From positions 69,903 through 122,254 of the forward strand of contig CAIKLM010000148.1 of assembly GCA_903828235.1 (NCBI GenBank): a stretch of 52,352 nucleotides of DNA. The letters are read 5' to 3'. Source of the stretch: an uncultured beta proteobacterium. Lineage in GTDB: Bacteria > Pseudomonadota > Gammaproteobacteria > Burkholderiales > Burkholderiaceae_C. This document shows, piece by piece, positions 8,164-17,430 of this stretch (positions are counted from its first letter, which is position 1; each line of letters starts with the position of its first letter). The notes beneath the pieces are model-generated. The model made no database searches and was not told the origin of the DNA. It worked only from the letters and a program-made list of their open reading frames with translations. A program made the translations under genes and the position numbers.

Positions 8164-9384
8164 CTAGTCGCCCTTGCGCCGCAGCACCGCCGACAGTCGG
8201 GCGTCGCCGGGGTAGTGGTAGACGATGCGCCCGCCGCGCCACTCGCCGAGCCAGATCATGCGGTCGGAGAAGGCGTCGTGGTCGTCCTTCGAGAAGGGCC
8301 GGTCGAAGGTGCTGACCACGCCGCGATAGGGGTCCTTCAGGTCCTCGAGCGCCGCCTTGAGGGCCGGGCCGCTGGTGTTGCCGCGGGTCTGGAACAGCGC
8401 GCGCAGCATCAGGTGCACGGCGTCGTAGCTCTGCGCGGCGGCCATCAGGCTGCCGATGGGGCGCTCGGTGGGGTGCAGCCGGGTGTAGCTCGCCAGGAAC
8501 GAGGCGCGCCGCTCGTGGGCGCCGTCCTGGATGATGCTCTGCGCCATCAGCGTGCCTTCCAGCGCCGCCGGGCCGGCGTCCTTCAGCACGCTGGAAAAGC
8601 TCAGCGGCCAGGGCGCGAAGTAGGGCACCCGCCAGCCCAAGGCGGCGCGGCTCTTCACGGCGGCCGCCTGCTCGGGGCCGACGGTGTAGTTGATCACGGC
8701 CTCGGCACCGGCGGCGCGCGCCTCCTGCAGCAGCGCGGTGAGGTCGCGCACGCCCAGGTCGAAGCGGCCCACGAACACCGGCTCGATCTGCCGCCGGGCC
8801 AGCTCGGCCGTGAGGTCCTTGACGCCGCCGTCGCCGTAGCCCGTGCGGTCGGCCAGGATGGCCACGCGCCGGAGGTTGCGGCGCTCGACGACCTCGCGCA
8901 CCAGGAAGCGCGCGTTCATGTGGTCGGCCGGCGCGATGCGGAACACGTAGCTCTGCGCCGGGGGCGTGCGTGCGGTGACGGCCGTGCCCTGCGAGCACGG
9001 CACCATCAGCAGATGGCGGGCGGTCTCGAAGATCTCCAGCGCGCGCAGGGCCACGCCGGTGTTGCAGAAGCCGATGGTGAAGGCCACCTGCTCGACCTTG
9101 ACCAGATCCTCGGCCACGGCGCGGCCGGTGGCGGGATCGGCCTTGTCGTCGCGCACCACCAGCTCCAGGGGGCGCCCCAGGTAGCCGCCGACCGCGTTGA
9201 TCTCGGTCACGGCCAGGGTGGCGCCGTTGCGCACGCTGGTGCCGAAGTCGGCCGAGCCGCCCGACAGCGGCGCGATCAGCCCGATGCGGATGGGCGCTGC
9301 GCTCTGCGCCACCGCGGTCGGCACGGTGGCGGCGCCCAGCAGGGCGGCCAGCAGCAGTCGGCGCAGCAGATTCGGGCTGCCCAT
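8164..9384 (-). CDS. periplasmic substrate-binding protein, branched-chain amino acid ABC type (orphan)
   Basis: The 406-residue precursor has a signal peptide ending near AVAQSAA (about residue 28). The mature part is a type I periplasmic binding protein of the LivJ family: IRIGLIAPLSGGSADFG, then NGATLAVTEINAVGG and the acidic RDDKADP. Such proteins deliver amino acids, amides or aromatic acids to LivHMGF importers. No permease or ATPase genes lie nearby, so it must work with components encoded elsewhere or act as a sensor ligand binder. It leads into a Mpo1-like gene upstream by one base on the same strand. Confidence 0.88.
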   Translation of the reverse strand: MGSPNLLRRLLLAALLGAATVPTAVAQSAAPIRIGLIAPLSGGSADFGTSVRNGATLAVTEINAVGGYLGRPLELVVRDDKADPATGRAVAEDLVKVEQVAFTIGFCNTGVALRALEIFETARHLLMVPCSQGTAVTARTPPAQSYVFRIAPADHMNARFLVREVVERRNLRRVAILADRTGYGDGGVKDLTAELARRQIEPVFVGRFDLGVRDLTALLQEARAAGAEAVINYTVGPEQAAAVKSRAALGWRVPYFAPWPLSFSSVLKDAGPAALEGTLMAQSIIQDGAHERRASFLASYTRLHPTERPIGSLMAAAQSYDAVHLMLRALFQTRGNTSGPALKAALEDLKDPYRGVVSTFDRPFSKDDHDAFSDRMIWLGEWRGGRIVYHYPGDARLSAVLRRKGD

Positions 9385-9385
9385 G

Positions 9386-9727
9386 TCAGAACGGGATGCG
9401 CCCGGTGAGCAGGTCCTTGAACATCACCCAGTCGCCCATGAAGCTGTACAGCGGGCGGCTGAAGCTCGCGGGGCGGTTCTTCTCGAACCCGAAGTGCCCC
9501 AGCCAGGCGAAGCCGTAGCCGCACAGCAAGCCGGCCAGCAGCCAGCCCCAGTGGCCCATGGTCAGCATCAGCGCCAGGCACACCAGGGCCAGCGAGCTGC
9601 CCACGAAGTGCAGGCGGCGGCAGGTGCGGTTGGCGTGCTCCCCCAGGTAGAAGGGGTAGAACTCGGCGAAGCTGCGGAAGGACTTCGGGTCCACCGCGCC
9701 GGGTGCGGCCTGGGCTGTCGTGCGCAT
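9386..9727 (-). CDS. Mpo1-like (DUF962) membrane protein
   Basis: The 113-residue protein has the DUF962/Mpo1 pattern: FAEFYPFYLGEHANRTCRRL, a histidine in LHFVGSS, two hydrophobic helices and the conserved GHFGFEKNRPASFSRP. The yeast relative Mpo1 is an iron-dependent 2-hydroxy fatty acid dioxygenase; the histidines here could bind iron in the same way. The bacterial role is not established. The ATG at 9727 gives a normal-length protein. It precedes the substrate-binding protein gene by one base and may be cotranscribed with it. Confidence 0.85.
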   Translation of the reverse strand: MRTTAQAAPGAVDPKSFRSFAEFYPFYLGEHANRTCRRLHFVGSSLALVCLALMLTMGHWGWLLAGLLCGYGFAWLGHFGFEKNRPASFSRPLYSFMGDWVMFKDLLTGRIPF

Positions 9728-9747
9728 CGTCGTCGCCGGAAGTCGTA

Positions 9748-10566
9748 TCAGGCCTCGATGCTGTCGCGCGCCAGCGCCTCGCGCAAGGCGGACAACACCC
9801 CCTCGGGCGCCTCGGTCATCAGGTTGTGCCCGGCCGGCACCACGTGCACGCGCGCGCGCAGCGCCGTGGCCATGGCCTGCGCGGCCCGCGGCCAGGTCAT
9901 CTGGTCGACCGCGCCAAGCACGAAGTCGACCGGACAGGCCACGCGGGCCGCCGCCGCTTCGCCGCTGCGGTAGCGGTCGCAGATCGAGAACTCGTGATGG
10001 AACAGGTTCAGCGAGGGGCAGCCCTGCTGCATGCGGTGCATCAGCGCGCGGCAGCTGCCGTGCAGCCACATGCCCGGGCCCGGGAACGCGGGCTTGGGCG
10101 CGATCGACGCGTAGGACCACGCCGTCACCATGTCGATGGCGCGCGCCGGGTCGTCGCGCGCGGTCTCCAGCAGCGCCGCCGAGACCTGCATCGGGTAGGC
10201 CGTGCCCATCATCACCAGGCGCTGCACGCGCCCGGGGGCGCGGCCGGTGGCCTCCAGCGCGATCAGCGAGCCCATGCTGTGGCCTACCAGCGTGGCGCTG
10301 GTGACGCCGGCGGCGTCGAGCAGCGCCAGCAGCCAGTCGGCCAGCGCCTCCACGTCGGCCAGCGGCGGGCCCTCGCTGCCACCGTGGGCGGGCAGGTCGA
10401 CCGCCAGCACGCCGTGGCCGTGGTGCGCGCACCAGCGCGCCAGCAGGTTCCAGCAGCTGTGGTCGTGCAGCGCGCCGTGCACGAACACCACGCAGGGCAG
10501 GGCGGGGTCGAAGGGCTTGCCGCCGGTGTAGGCGTAGGCGCGGCGGCCGTGGACGGTGAGGTTCAT
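9748..10566 (-). CDS. alpha/beta hydrolase
   Basis: A 272-residue cytosolic alpha/beta-hydrolase. The oxyanion motif VFVHGALHD lies at residues 27-35, the nucleophile elbow GHSMGS has Ser97, a candidate acid lies in VLGAVDQM and the catalytic His in PAGHNLM near the end. The family includes esterases, C-C hydrolases and haloperoxidase-like enzymes, and the substrate cannot be told. The start overlaps the stop of the upstream acetyltransferase gene by four bases (ATGA), so the two are translated from one message. Confidence 0.88.
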   Translation of the reverse strand: MNLTVHGRRAYAYTGGKPFDPALPCVVFVHGALHDHSCWNLLARWCAHHGHGVLAVDLPAHGGSEGPPLADVEALADWLLALLDAAGVTSATLVGHSMGSLIALEATGRAPGRVQRLVMMGTAYPMQVSAALLETARDDPARAIDMVTAWSYASIAPKPAFPGPGMWLHGSCRALMHRMQQGCPSLNLFHHEFSICDRYRSGEAAAARVACPVDFVLGAVDQMTWPRAAQAMATALRARVHVVPAGHNLMTEAPEGVLSALREALARDSIEA

Positions 10567-11129
10567 CGTGAAGGCTCCTCGTCGCGCACCCAGGCGTACA
10601 GCAGGGTGTCGCGGATCGCGCCGCCGAGGTTGGGGCGCACGCTGGCACGGCGCATCAGCGCCTCGCGCTGCAGGCCCGCGGCGTGCAGCACGCGGGCCGA
10701 AGCGGTGTTGTCGGCATCGCAGGTGGCCCACAGGCGCACCAGCACCCGCTGGCGCCGCAGCCAGTCGCCGAGCAGCCGCGCGGACTCGGTGCCGTAGCCC
10801 TGGCCCCAGTGGTCTCGGCCCAGCAGGTAGCCGAAGTCGGCCGCGTGGCCGCGCGGGCGGAAGGCGATGCTGCCCAGCGGCAGGCCATCGGCCTTGCGCA
10901 CGACCAGGTACTGGTGCTCCTGCCCGCGCATCCAGCGCTCGTCCACGGCCTGCAGGTGCACGCGGGTCTCGGCCACGCCCTGCGGGCGCGGCCAGTCCAG
11001 CCAGCGCATGACCTCGGCGTCGTCCACCAGCGCGAACAGCGCGGCGGCGTCGTCGGGCATGCTGCGGCGCAGGCGCAGCCGCGCGCCCTCGATCAGCGCC
11101 GGCGGCTCGGGCCAGCCCGGTGCGGCCAT
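10563..11129 (-). CDS. GNAT family N-acetyltransferase (RimJ/RimL type)
   Basis: The 188-residue protein is a GNAT acetyltransferase of the RimJ/RimL subgroup (Acetyltransf_3). It starts with the typical LIEGARLRLRRSMPDDAAAL, has DFGYLLGRDHWGQGYGTES, which forms the acetyl-CoA pyrophosphate loop around GQGYG, and NTASARVLHAAGLQREA, the C-terminal signature. Substrates in the family range from ribosomal protein N-termini to small amines and are not predictable. It sits between the sulfhydrylase gene (upstream, four-base gap) and the hydrolase gene (four-base overlap) on the same strand. Confidence 0.9.
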   Translation of the reverse strand: MAAPGWPEPPALIEGARLRLRRSMPDDAAALFALVDDAEVMRWLDWPRPQGVAETRVHLQAVDERWMRGQEHQYLVVRKADGLPLGSIAFRPRGHAADFGYLLGRDHWGQGYGTESARLLGDWLRRQRVLVRLWATCDADNTASARVLHAAGLQREALMRRASVRPNLGGAIRDTLLYAWVRDEEPSR

Positions 11130-11133
11130 GCGC

Positions 11134-12432
11134 TCAGCGCGCCTTCTCGGCGGCCTTGAAGGCGCGCTTGAGGTCGTCGATCAGGTCGTCGGCGTCCTCC
11201 AGCCCGATGCTCAGGCGGATGGTGCCGGGCCCGATGCCGGCGGCGGCCAGGGCCGCGTCGTCCATGCGGAAGTGGGTGGTGCTGGCGGGGTGGATGACGA
11301 GCGAGCGGCAGTCGCCGACGTTGGCCAGGTGGCTGAAGATCTTCAGGCTCTCGATGAACGCGCGGCCCTGTTGCCGGCTGCCGGCGAGGTCGAAGCTGAA
11401 CACCGCGCCGCAGCCCCGCGGCAGCAGCCGGGCGGCCAGCGCGCGGCTGGGGTGGCCGTCGAGCTCGGGGTAGCCCACGCGCGAGACCATCGCGTGCCGG
11501 CTCAGGAACTCGACGATGCGGCGCGTGTTGGCCACGTGGCGCGCCATGCGCAGCGGCAGCGTCTCGATGCCCTGCAGGATCAGCCAGGCCGTGTGCGGGC
11601 TCATGCAGGCGCCGAAGTCGCGCAGGCCCTCGCGCCGGGCGCGCATCAGGAAGGCGCCGACCGTGCTCTCCTCGCTGAACACCATGCCGTGGAAGCCGGC
11701 GTAGGGCTGGTTGAGCTCGGGGAAGCGGTCGGCGCGGGCCCAGTCGAAGCGGCCCGAATCCACCAGCAGCCCGCCCACCACCGTGCCGTGCCCGCACAGG
11801 AACTTGGTGGCGCTGTGGAACACCAGGTCGGCGCCGTGCTCGAAGGGCTTCATCAGCCAGGGCGTCGTGAAGGTGCTGTCCACCAGCAGCGGCACGCCCG
11901 CGTCGTGCGCGATGGCGGCCACGGTGGGCACGTCCAGCACATCGAGCCCCGGGTTGCCCAGGGTCTCGCCGAACAGCAGCTTCGTCTCGGGGCGCACGGC
12001 GGCGCGCCAGCCGTCGATGTCGCCGGGCTTGACGAAGGTGGTGGCGATGCCGAAGCGCGGCAGCGTGTACTGCAGCAGGTTGTGGCTGCCGCCGTACAGC
12101 GCGCTGCTGGCCACGATGTGGCTGCCCGCGCCGGCCAGCGTGGTGATGGCCAGTGCCAGCGCCGCCTGCCCGCTGGCGGTGGCGATGGCGCCCGTGCCGC
12201 CCTCCAGCGCCGCGATGCGCTCTTCCAGCACCGCGTTGGTGGGGTTGCTGATGCGGCTGTAGACGTGCCCGGGGCGCTCCAGGTTGAACAGGCTGGCCGC
12301 GTGGTCGGCGCTCTGGAACACGAAGCTCGTGCTCAGGTGCAGCGGCACGGCGCGCGCACCGGTGGCGGGGTCGGGGGCGGCGCCGGCGTGCAGCGCCAGC
12401 GTGTCGAAACCGGGGTCGATGACGGAGGCCAT
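11134..12432 (-). CDS. metY: O-acetylhomoserine aminocarboxypropyltransferase (sulfhydrylase), copy 1
   Basis: This 432-residue PLP enzyme of the Cys/Met-metabolism family should make homocysteine (or methionine) from O-acetylhomoserine and sulfide (or methanethiol) in the cytosol. It shows the tetramer/phosphate segment VYSRISNPTNAVLEERIAAL, ALYGGSHNL, and the PLP-binding Lys210 in HSATKFLCGHGT. The length and LHLSTSFVFQSADHA favour MetY over cystathionine synthases. A second, clearly divergent copy lies at 35237-36520. Cystathionine gamma-lyase-like activity cannot be excluded from sequence alone. Confidence 0.88.
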   Translation of the reverse strand: MASVIDPGFDTLALHAGAAPDPATGARAVPLHLSTSFVFQSADHAASLFNLERPGHVYSRISNPTNAVLEERIAALEGGTGAIATASGQAALALAITTLAGAGSHIVASSALYGGSHNLLQYTLPRFGIATTFVKPGDIDGWRAAVRPETKLLFGETLGNPGLDVLDVPTVAAIAHDAGVPLLVDSTFTTPWLMKPFEHGADLVFHSATKFLCGHGTVVGGLLVDSGRFDWARADRFPELNQPYAGFHGMVFSEESTVGAFLMRARREGLRDFGACMSPHTAWLILQGIETLPLRMARHVANTRRIVEFLSRHAMVSRVGYPELDGHPSRALAARLLPRGCGAVFSFDLAGSRQQGRAFIESLKIFSHLANVGDCRSLVIHPASTTHFRMDDAALAAAGIGPGTIRLSIGLEDADDLIDDLKRAFKAAEKAR

Positions 12433-12460
12433 GGCGTCGGCGATGCACTCGCGTGGGGCG

Positions 12461-12488
12461 TTGAGGCCGCGGCATTGTGGGCTATATT
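12461..12488 (+). promoter_or_regulatory. candidate sigma-70 promoter for the CBS-domain gene
   Basis: TTGAGG (12461-12466), a 16-base spacer and TATATT (12483-12488) form a good -35/-10 pair in otherwise GC-rich DNA. The ATG at 12530 is 42 bases downstream of the -10. The site is in the divergent gap between metY copy 1 and the CBS gene. Confidence 0.55.
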
Positions 12489-12529
12489 GGTTCGCGCCCC
12501 GCCGAGCCCGGCACCTTCACCGCACCGCC

Positions 12530-13000
12530 ATGAAAGTCACCGACATCCTGCGCGTCAAGGGCAACACGCTGTACACCGTGACGCCGGACCAGCCCCTGGC
12601 CCAGGCCGTGGCCACGATGGCCGACATGGACATCGGCTCGCTGGTCGTCATGGAGCACGGCGACCTCGTCGGCATGCTCACCTTCCGCGAGGTCATCCAG
12701 GCGGTGGTGGCCAACGGCGGCAGCATCGGCACGCGGCTGGTGCGCTCGGTGATGGACGACGCGCCGCTGACCTGCACCCCCGGCACCGAGATCGACGAGG
12801 TGCGCCGCATGATGCTGCAGCGCCACGCCCGCTACATGCCGGTGCTGGACAAGCGCACGCTGATGGGCGTGATCTCGTTCTACGACGTGGCCAAGACGGT
12901 GGTGGACGCGCAGGACTTCGAGAACCGCATGCTCAAGGCCTACATCCGCGACTGGCCCGAGCAGCAGGCCGAGCCCGGTGCGCAGGCTCCTGGCTCCTAG
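12530..13000 (+). CDS. CBS-domain pair protein
   Basis: The 156-residue protein is essentially two CBS domains (about residues 1-65 and 75-135), a module that binds adenine nucleotides or S-adenosylmethionine and usually regulates a partner. Typical CBS segments are [20 protein letters not shown] and [20 protein letters not shown]. It ends in a short helix, [13 protein letters not shown], like the C-terminus of the other CBS protein in this window (27478-27915). No partner domain is present. It lies between metY and aroC and is followed by aroC after 13 bases. Confidence 0.9.
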   Translation: MKVTDILRVKGNTLYTVTPDQPLAQAVATMADMDIGSLVVMEHGDLVGMLTFREVIQAVVANGGSIGTRLVRSVMDDAPLTCTPGTEIDEVRRMMLQRHARYMPVLDKRTLMGVISFYDVAKTVVDAQDFENRMLKAYIRDWPEQQAEPGAQAPGS

Positions 13001-13013
13001 AATCGCCGGCTCC

Positions 13014-14120
13014 ATGTCCGGCAGCACCTTCGGCGAACTCTTCCGCGTCACCAACTTCGGCGAGAGCCACGGCCCCGCCATCGGCTGCGTGATCGACGGC
13101 TGCCCGCCGGGCCTTGAGCTCTCCGAGGCCGACATTCAGCCCGAGCTCGACCGCCGCCGCCCCGGCACCAGCCGCCACGTCACACAGCGCAACGAGCCCG
13201 ACGCGGTGGAGATCCTCTCCGGCGTGTTCGAGGGCCGCACCACGGGCACGCCGATCGCGCTGTTGATCCGCAACACCGACCAGCGCAGCAAGGACTACGG
13301 CAACCTGCTCGACACCTTCCGCCCCGGCCACGCCGACTACACCTACTGGCGCAAGTACGGCGAGCGCGACCCGCGCGGCGGCGGCCGCAGCAGCGCGCGC
13401 CTGACGGCGCCGATGGTGGCCGCCGGCGCGGTGGCCAAGAAGTGGCTGAAGCAGCGCCACGGCACCACCTTCGCCGGCTGGATGAGCGCGCTCGGCGAGA
13501 TCGAGATCCCCTTCGACGATGAGGCCCAGATCCCGCTGAACCCGTTCTTCGCCCCCAGCGCAGCCATCGTGCCGGCGCTCGAGGCCCACATGGACGCCTT
13601 GCGCCGCGCCGGCGACAGCTGCGGCGCGCGCATCGAGGTGCGCGCGCGCGGCGTGCCGGTGGGCCTGGGCGAGCCGCTGTTCGACAAGCTCGACGCCGAC
13701 ATCGCCTGGGCCATGATGGGCCTGAACGCCGTCAAGGGCGTGGAGATCGGCGACGGCTTCGGCGTGGTGGCCCAGCGCGGCAGCGAGCACGGCGACGCGC
13801 TCACGCCCGCCGGCTTTGCCAGCAACCACGCCGGCGGCGTGCTCGGCGGCATCAGCACCGGGCAGGAGCTGGTGGTGCGCATCGCCATCAAGCCCACCAG
13901 CAGCATCCGCAGCCCCAAGCCCAGCATCACCCGCGCCGGCGAGCCTACGGTGGTCGAGACGCTGGGCCGACACGACCCCTGCGTGGGCATCCGCGCCACC
14001 CCCATCGCCGAGGCCCTGCTGGCGCTGGTGGTGATGGACCACGCGCTGCGCCACCGCGCGCAGTGCGGCGACGTGAGCCTGCCGGTGCCGCCGATCCCCG
14101 GGCAGACGAGCCCGGCCTGA
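13014..14120 (+). CDS. aroC: chorismate synthase
   Basis: AroC (368 aa) converts 5-enolpyruvylshikimate 3-phosphate to chorismate, the last step of the shikimate pathway, using reduced FMN. It has the family signatures [18 protein letters not shown] near the N-terminus, [13 protein letters not shown], and [19 protein letters not shown] at about residues 122-140. The second conserved half [16 protein letters not shown] and [13 protein letters not shown] is also intact. I chose the ATG at 13014 because the protein there begins with the conserved [18 protein letters not shown]; an in-frame GTG at 12978 lies inside the CBS gene. Confidence 0.97.
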   Translation: MSGSTFGELFRVTNFGESHGPAIGCVIDGCPPGLELSEADIQPELDRRRPGTSRHVTQRNEPDAVEILSGVFEGRTTGTPIALLIRNTDQRSKDYGNLLDTFRPGHADYTYWRKYGERDPRGGGRSSARLTAPMVAAGAVAKKWLKQRHGTTFAGWMSALGEIEIPFDDEAQIPLNPFFAPSAAIVPALEAHMDALRRAGDSCGARIEVRARGVPVGLGEPLFDKLDADIAWAMMGLNAVKGVEIGDGFGVVAQRGSEHGDALTPAGFASNHAGGVLGGISTGQELVVRIAIKPTSSIRSPKPSITRAGEPTVVETLGRHDPCVGIRATPIAEALLALVVMDHALRHRAQCGDVSLPVPPIPGQTSPA

Positions 14121-14137
14121 AGGGCACGACCCGCCCC

Positions 14138-15325
14138 GTGCCCACCGGCAGCCTGGCGCCCTTCGGCGCGCTCACCTTCACCTACTTCGCGGCCATCGGG
14201 CTGTTCAACCCGTATGCGCCGCTGTGGTTCCAGAGCCTGGGGCTGTCCACGCTGCTGATCGGCGGCATCGTCAGCCTGCAGAGCTGGACGCGCGTGCTCG
14301 CGCCCTACGCCTGGAGCTGGGCCGGCGACCACAGCGGGCAGCGCGTCAAGCTCATCCGCATCGCGGCGGCAGGTGCGCTGTGCTCGGCCCTGGGCCTGCT
14401 GGGCGTGACGGCGGCCGTGCCGGTGGCCGTGGTGACGGTGCTGCTGTTCGTGGCCAACAGCGGCGTCGTGCCGCTGTACGAGGCGCTGCTGGCGCGGGCG
14501 CTGGCCACGCCCGAGGGCGACATCGACGCCCGCCGCTACGGCCGCGTGCGCGTGTGGGGCTCGATCGGCTTCCTGGCAGCCGTCACCAGCTTCGGTGCGC
14601 TGCTGGACCGCTTCGGCATCGCCGTCTTCCCGGCCTTCGTGGCGCTGATGAACGCGCTGTTGCTGGCCGCCGCGCTGCGGCTGCCGCGCACGCACGAGGA
14701 GCCGGCGCACGACGAGCCTGCGCCGCCGGCGCTGCCGCTGCTGCGCAAGCCCGGCGTGGCCTGGTTCTTCGCGTCGGTCTTCTTCACCGTGCTGGCGCAC
14801 ACCAGCCTGTACGCGTTCTTCTCGCTGTACCTGGTGAGCCTGGGCTACGGCAAGACGGCGGTGGGCGTACTGTGGGCGGTGAGCGTGGCGGTGGAGATCG
14901 TGTTCTTCTGGACGCAGGGCCGCTGGTTCGGCTGGCTGTCGCCCGAGCGCTGGCTGCAGGCCGTGGCCGCGGCCACGGCGCTGCGCTTCGCGCTCACGGC
15001 CGGCGGCGGCAGCTGGGCGCCGGTGCTGGTGCTGGCGCAGCTGCTGCACGCCGTCACCTTCGCCGCCCACCACGCCGCCTGCATCGCCCTGGTGCACCGG
15101 CTGTTCCCGGGGCGGCTGCGCGGGCGCGGCCAGGCGCTGTACACCACGCTGGGCTACGGCATCTCGGGCGTGCTGGGCGGGGTGGGGGGTGGCTGGGTGA
15201 TCGAGCGGCTGGGCTTCGCGGCCGTGTTCTGGGCGGCAGCCGGCTGTGCGCTGCTGTCCTGGGCCTGCGCCGCGGCGGCCGAGCGTGCCCTGGGCACGAA
15301 TTCGGGCTCAAGCCAGCCGGCCTGA
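14138..15325 (+). CDS. MFS transporter (3-phenylpropionate / HcaT-like)
   Basis: This protein of about 395 residues has ~12 membrane helices and matches the MFS_1_like / PPP group: FAAIGLFNPYAPLWFQSLGL, RVWGSIGFLAAVTSFGALLD, and the late LRGRGQALYTTLGYGISGVL. The E. coli relative HcaT is thought to import phenylpropionate, but the substrate here is unknown. A GTG at 14138 gives a good N-terminus. An earlier GTG at 14063 would lie within aroC and add a non-conserved tail. It follows aroC by 17 bases. Confidence 0.88.
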   Translation: MPTGSLAPFGALTFTYFAAIGLFNPYAPLWFQSLGLSTLLIGGIVSLQSWTRVLAPYAWSWAGDHSGQRVKLIRIAAAGALCSALGLLGVTAAVPVAVVTVLLFVANSGVVPLYEALLARALATPEGDIDARRYGRVRVWGSIGFLAAVTSFGALLDRFGIAVFPAFVALMNALLLAAALRLPRTHEEPAHDEPAPPALPLLRKPGVAWFFASVFFTVLAHTSLYAFFSLYLVSLGYGKTAVGVLWAVSVAVEIVFFWTQGRWFGWLSPERWLQAVAAATALRFALTAGGGSWAPVLVLAQLLHAVTFAAHHAACIALVHRLFPGRLRGRGQALYTTLGYGISGVLGGVGGGWVIERLGFAAVFWAAAGCALLSWACAAAAERALGTNSGSSQPA

Positions 15326-15379
15326 GGCCGACAACCCCCCGAAGACCCGCCGTCGCGGGCCTGCGCCCCGGCGCACCCG

Positions 15380-17407
15380 ATGGCCCCGTCCACCCTGCTG
15401 AAGCTGCCGCTGAGCTGGCTGCGCACCCTGAAGGCGCGGCTGCTGCTCGCCAGCGTGCTGGTGATCGCCGCCAGCGTCCTGACTACCGCCAGCGTACTGC
15501 TGGCGCGGGTGGAATTGCGCAGCGAGCAGGCCGTGCTCGACCTCGAGTCCAGCCACATCGAGCAGAAGGCGGCCCTGCTGGGGCAGCGCGTGGTGATGCT
15601 GCAGAGGATGATGCGCGCCGCCGCCGAGCGCATGCCGCACGCCGCCGCCACGGACGCCGACGAGGCCATCCGCTTCCTCGAGGCGCGCATGGCGCTGACC
15701 ACGACGCTGGACCACCTCTTCGTGGCCGATGCCCGCGGCCACGTGGTGGCCGTGCACGATGGCCAGCGCGGGCGGACGAGCACGGTCGACCTGGCGGGCA
15801 GCGGGTTCCTGCGGCGCACGCTGGACGGCCTGCCGATGGTGTCCGAGCCCATGCCCGACCCCTTCGGCGGCAAGCCCGTGGTGGTGCTGACCATGCCGGT
15901 GATGGGCCCGGGACACCGCGTGGTGGCGGTGTTCGGCGGCACGATGCGGCTGGACCGCCGCAATCTGCTCGACGACCTCACCTTCACGCCGCGCGACGAG
16001 CGCCAGCAGGCCACCACGCTGCTGACCGACGCCCGCGGCACCATCGTGGCGCATCCCCAAGGGGCGCGACTGCTGGCCGATGCGGCCACCGAGCCGATGA
16101 TGGCCGCCGCCGTGGCGCGCTGGGTCACGCAGGGCCGGCCGGTGGAGCCCAGCGCGATCGTGTGGCGCGCCGAGGGCCAGTTCTTCGCCATCGCCGGCGT
16201 GCCCGGGCCTGACTGGGTGCTGTTCCGCATCGTGCCCGACGGGCAGTTGCTGGGCGGCATCGAGGAGGCGTGCGGCGAGGCCATGGCCTGGGCCGTGGGG
16301 GTGGCGGTGGCCGGCGGCGGCGTCATCCTGGCGCTGCTGACGCTGTTGCTGCACCCGCTGGCCCAGCTGCGCGAGCGCGTGCGCCGCCTCGACGCCGACG
16401 GCGGGGTCGACGACGACTGGCCGCGCGCCGCGGGCGAGATCGGCGACCTGGGCGTCGTGCTGCAGCGCACCCTTCGCGAACGCGCCGCCGGCGAGCAGCA
16501 GCAGCGCGCGCTGATGGCGCAGCTCGGCTCGGTGATGGCGGCGGCGCCCATCGGCATCGCCATCACGCGGCACCGGCAGTTCGAGCTGGTGAGTGCCGAG
16601 TGGTGTGCGCTGCTCGGCTGGCCCGAGGGCGCGCTGGTCGGCTGGCCGGCGCGGGACGTGTTCGCCTCGCAGGTGGACTACGACGACCTGGGCGCGCGCG
16701 TGCTGGCGTCGTTCGTGCGCGACGAGCCCTACGCCGGCGAGCACGAGTTCCGCCGCCGCGACGGCAGCCACTTCTGGGGCCGGCTGACGGGCCGGCCCGT
16801 CGACCCCGGCACCCCCGGGGCGGGCACCATCTGGCTGCTCGAGGACGCCACCCACCAGCGCGCCGAGCGCGAGCGGCTGGCCTGGTCGGCGCGGCACGAC
16901 GGCCTGACGCGGCTGCTCAACCGCGTCGCGTTCGAGGAGCGCCTGCGGGCCCAGCTCGACAGCGGCGCGCCGGGCGTGCTGCTGGTGCTGGACCTGGACC
17001 ACTTCAAGCAGGTCAACGACGCCGCCGGCCACGCCGCAGGCGACCGCGTGCTGCGCGAGGTGGCCGCCCTGCTGCTGCAGCAGTTGCGCGGCAACGACGT
17101 GGCGGCGCGGCTCGGCGGCGACGAATTCGCGCTGCTGTTGAGCCCTGGCGAGGTCGCGGGCGGGCTGGCGCTGGCGCAACGCCTGTGCGAGGCCGTCGCC
17201 CGCCTGGGCGTGGAGCACCAGGGCCGCTGGCTCGGGGTGGGTGCCAGCATCGGCGTGGCCGAGCCGGCGCCGGGCGCCACGGCCGCGGCCTGGCAGGAGG
17301 CCGCCGACGCCGCCTGCTACGCGGCCAAGCGGGGCGGTCGGGGCCGCGCCGTGTCGCTGAAGCCCGGCGCGGCTTCTCAAGCCGGTCTGGCCTGGACCGA
17401 TAATTGA
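15380..17407 (+). CDS. membrane diguanylate cyclase with periplasmic sensor and PAS domain
   Basis: The 675-residue protein should make the second messenger c-di-GMP from two GTP. Order: one membrane helix (~20-43), a long periplasmic sensor resembling a dCache domain (~45-295), a second helix (~302-325), a HAMP-like linker, a PAS domain (~375-490) and a GGDEF domain (~510-665). The active-site motif GGDEF is intact (579-583), with the allosteric product-inhibition site RGND (RxxD) at 570-573, five residues upstream. LDLDHFKQVNDAAGH is the metal/GTP-binding strand. The synthase therefore looks active and feedback-inhibited. The stop overlaps the earliest possible start of the next gene. Confidence 0.93.
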   Translation: MAPSTLLKLPLSWLRTLKARLLLASVLVIAASVLTTASVLLARVELRSEQAVLDLESSHIEQKAALLGQRVVMLQRMMRAAAERMPHAAATDADEAIRFLEARMALTTTLDHLFVADARGHVVAVHDGQRGRTSTVDLAGSGFLRRTLDGLPMVSEPMPDPFGGKPVVVLTMPVMGPGHRVVAVFGGTMRLDRRNLLDDLTFTPRDERQQATTLLTDARGTIVAHPQGARLLADAATEPMMAAAVARWVTQGRPVEPSAIVWRAEGQFFAIAGVPGPDWVLFRIVPDGQLLGGIEEACGEAMAWAVGVAVAGGGVILALLTLLLHPLAQLRERVRRLDADGGVDDDWPRAAGEIGDLGVVLQRTLRERAAGEQQQRALMAQLGSVMAAAPIGIAITRHRQFELVSAEWCALLGWPEGALVGWPARDVFASQVDYDDLGARVLASFVRDEPYAGEHEFRRRDGSHFWGRLTGRPVDPGTPGAGTIWLLEDATHQRAERERLAWSARHDGLTRLLNRVAFEERLRAQLDSGAPGVLLVLDLDHFKQVNDAAGHAAGDRVLREVAALLLQQLRGNDVAARLGGDEFALLLSPGEVAGGLALAQRLCEAVARLGVEHQGRWLGVGASIGVAEPAPGATAAAWQEAADAACYAAKRGGRGRAVSLKPGAASQAGLAWTDN

Positions 17408-17430
17408 CGGCGCGCGGCGGCTCGGAACCC

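Noticed and set aside
12433..12529. Possible SAM riboswitch upstream of metY copy 1
   Set aside because: The 97-base leader shows none of the conserved SAM-I or SAM-II cores.
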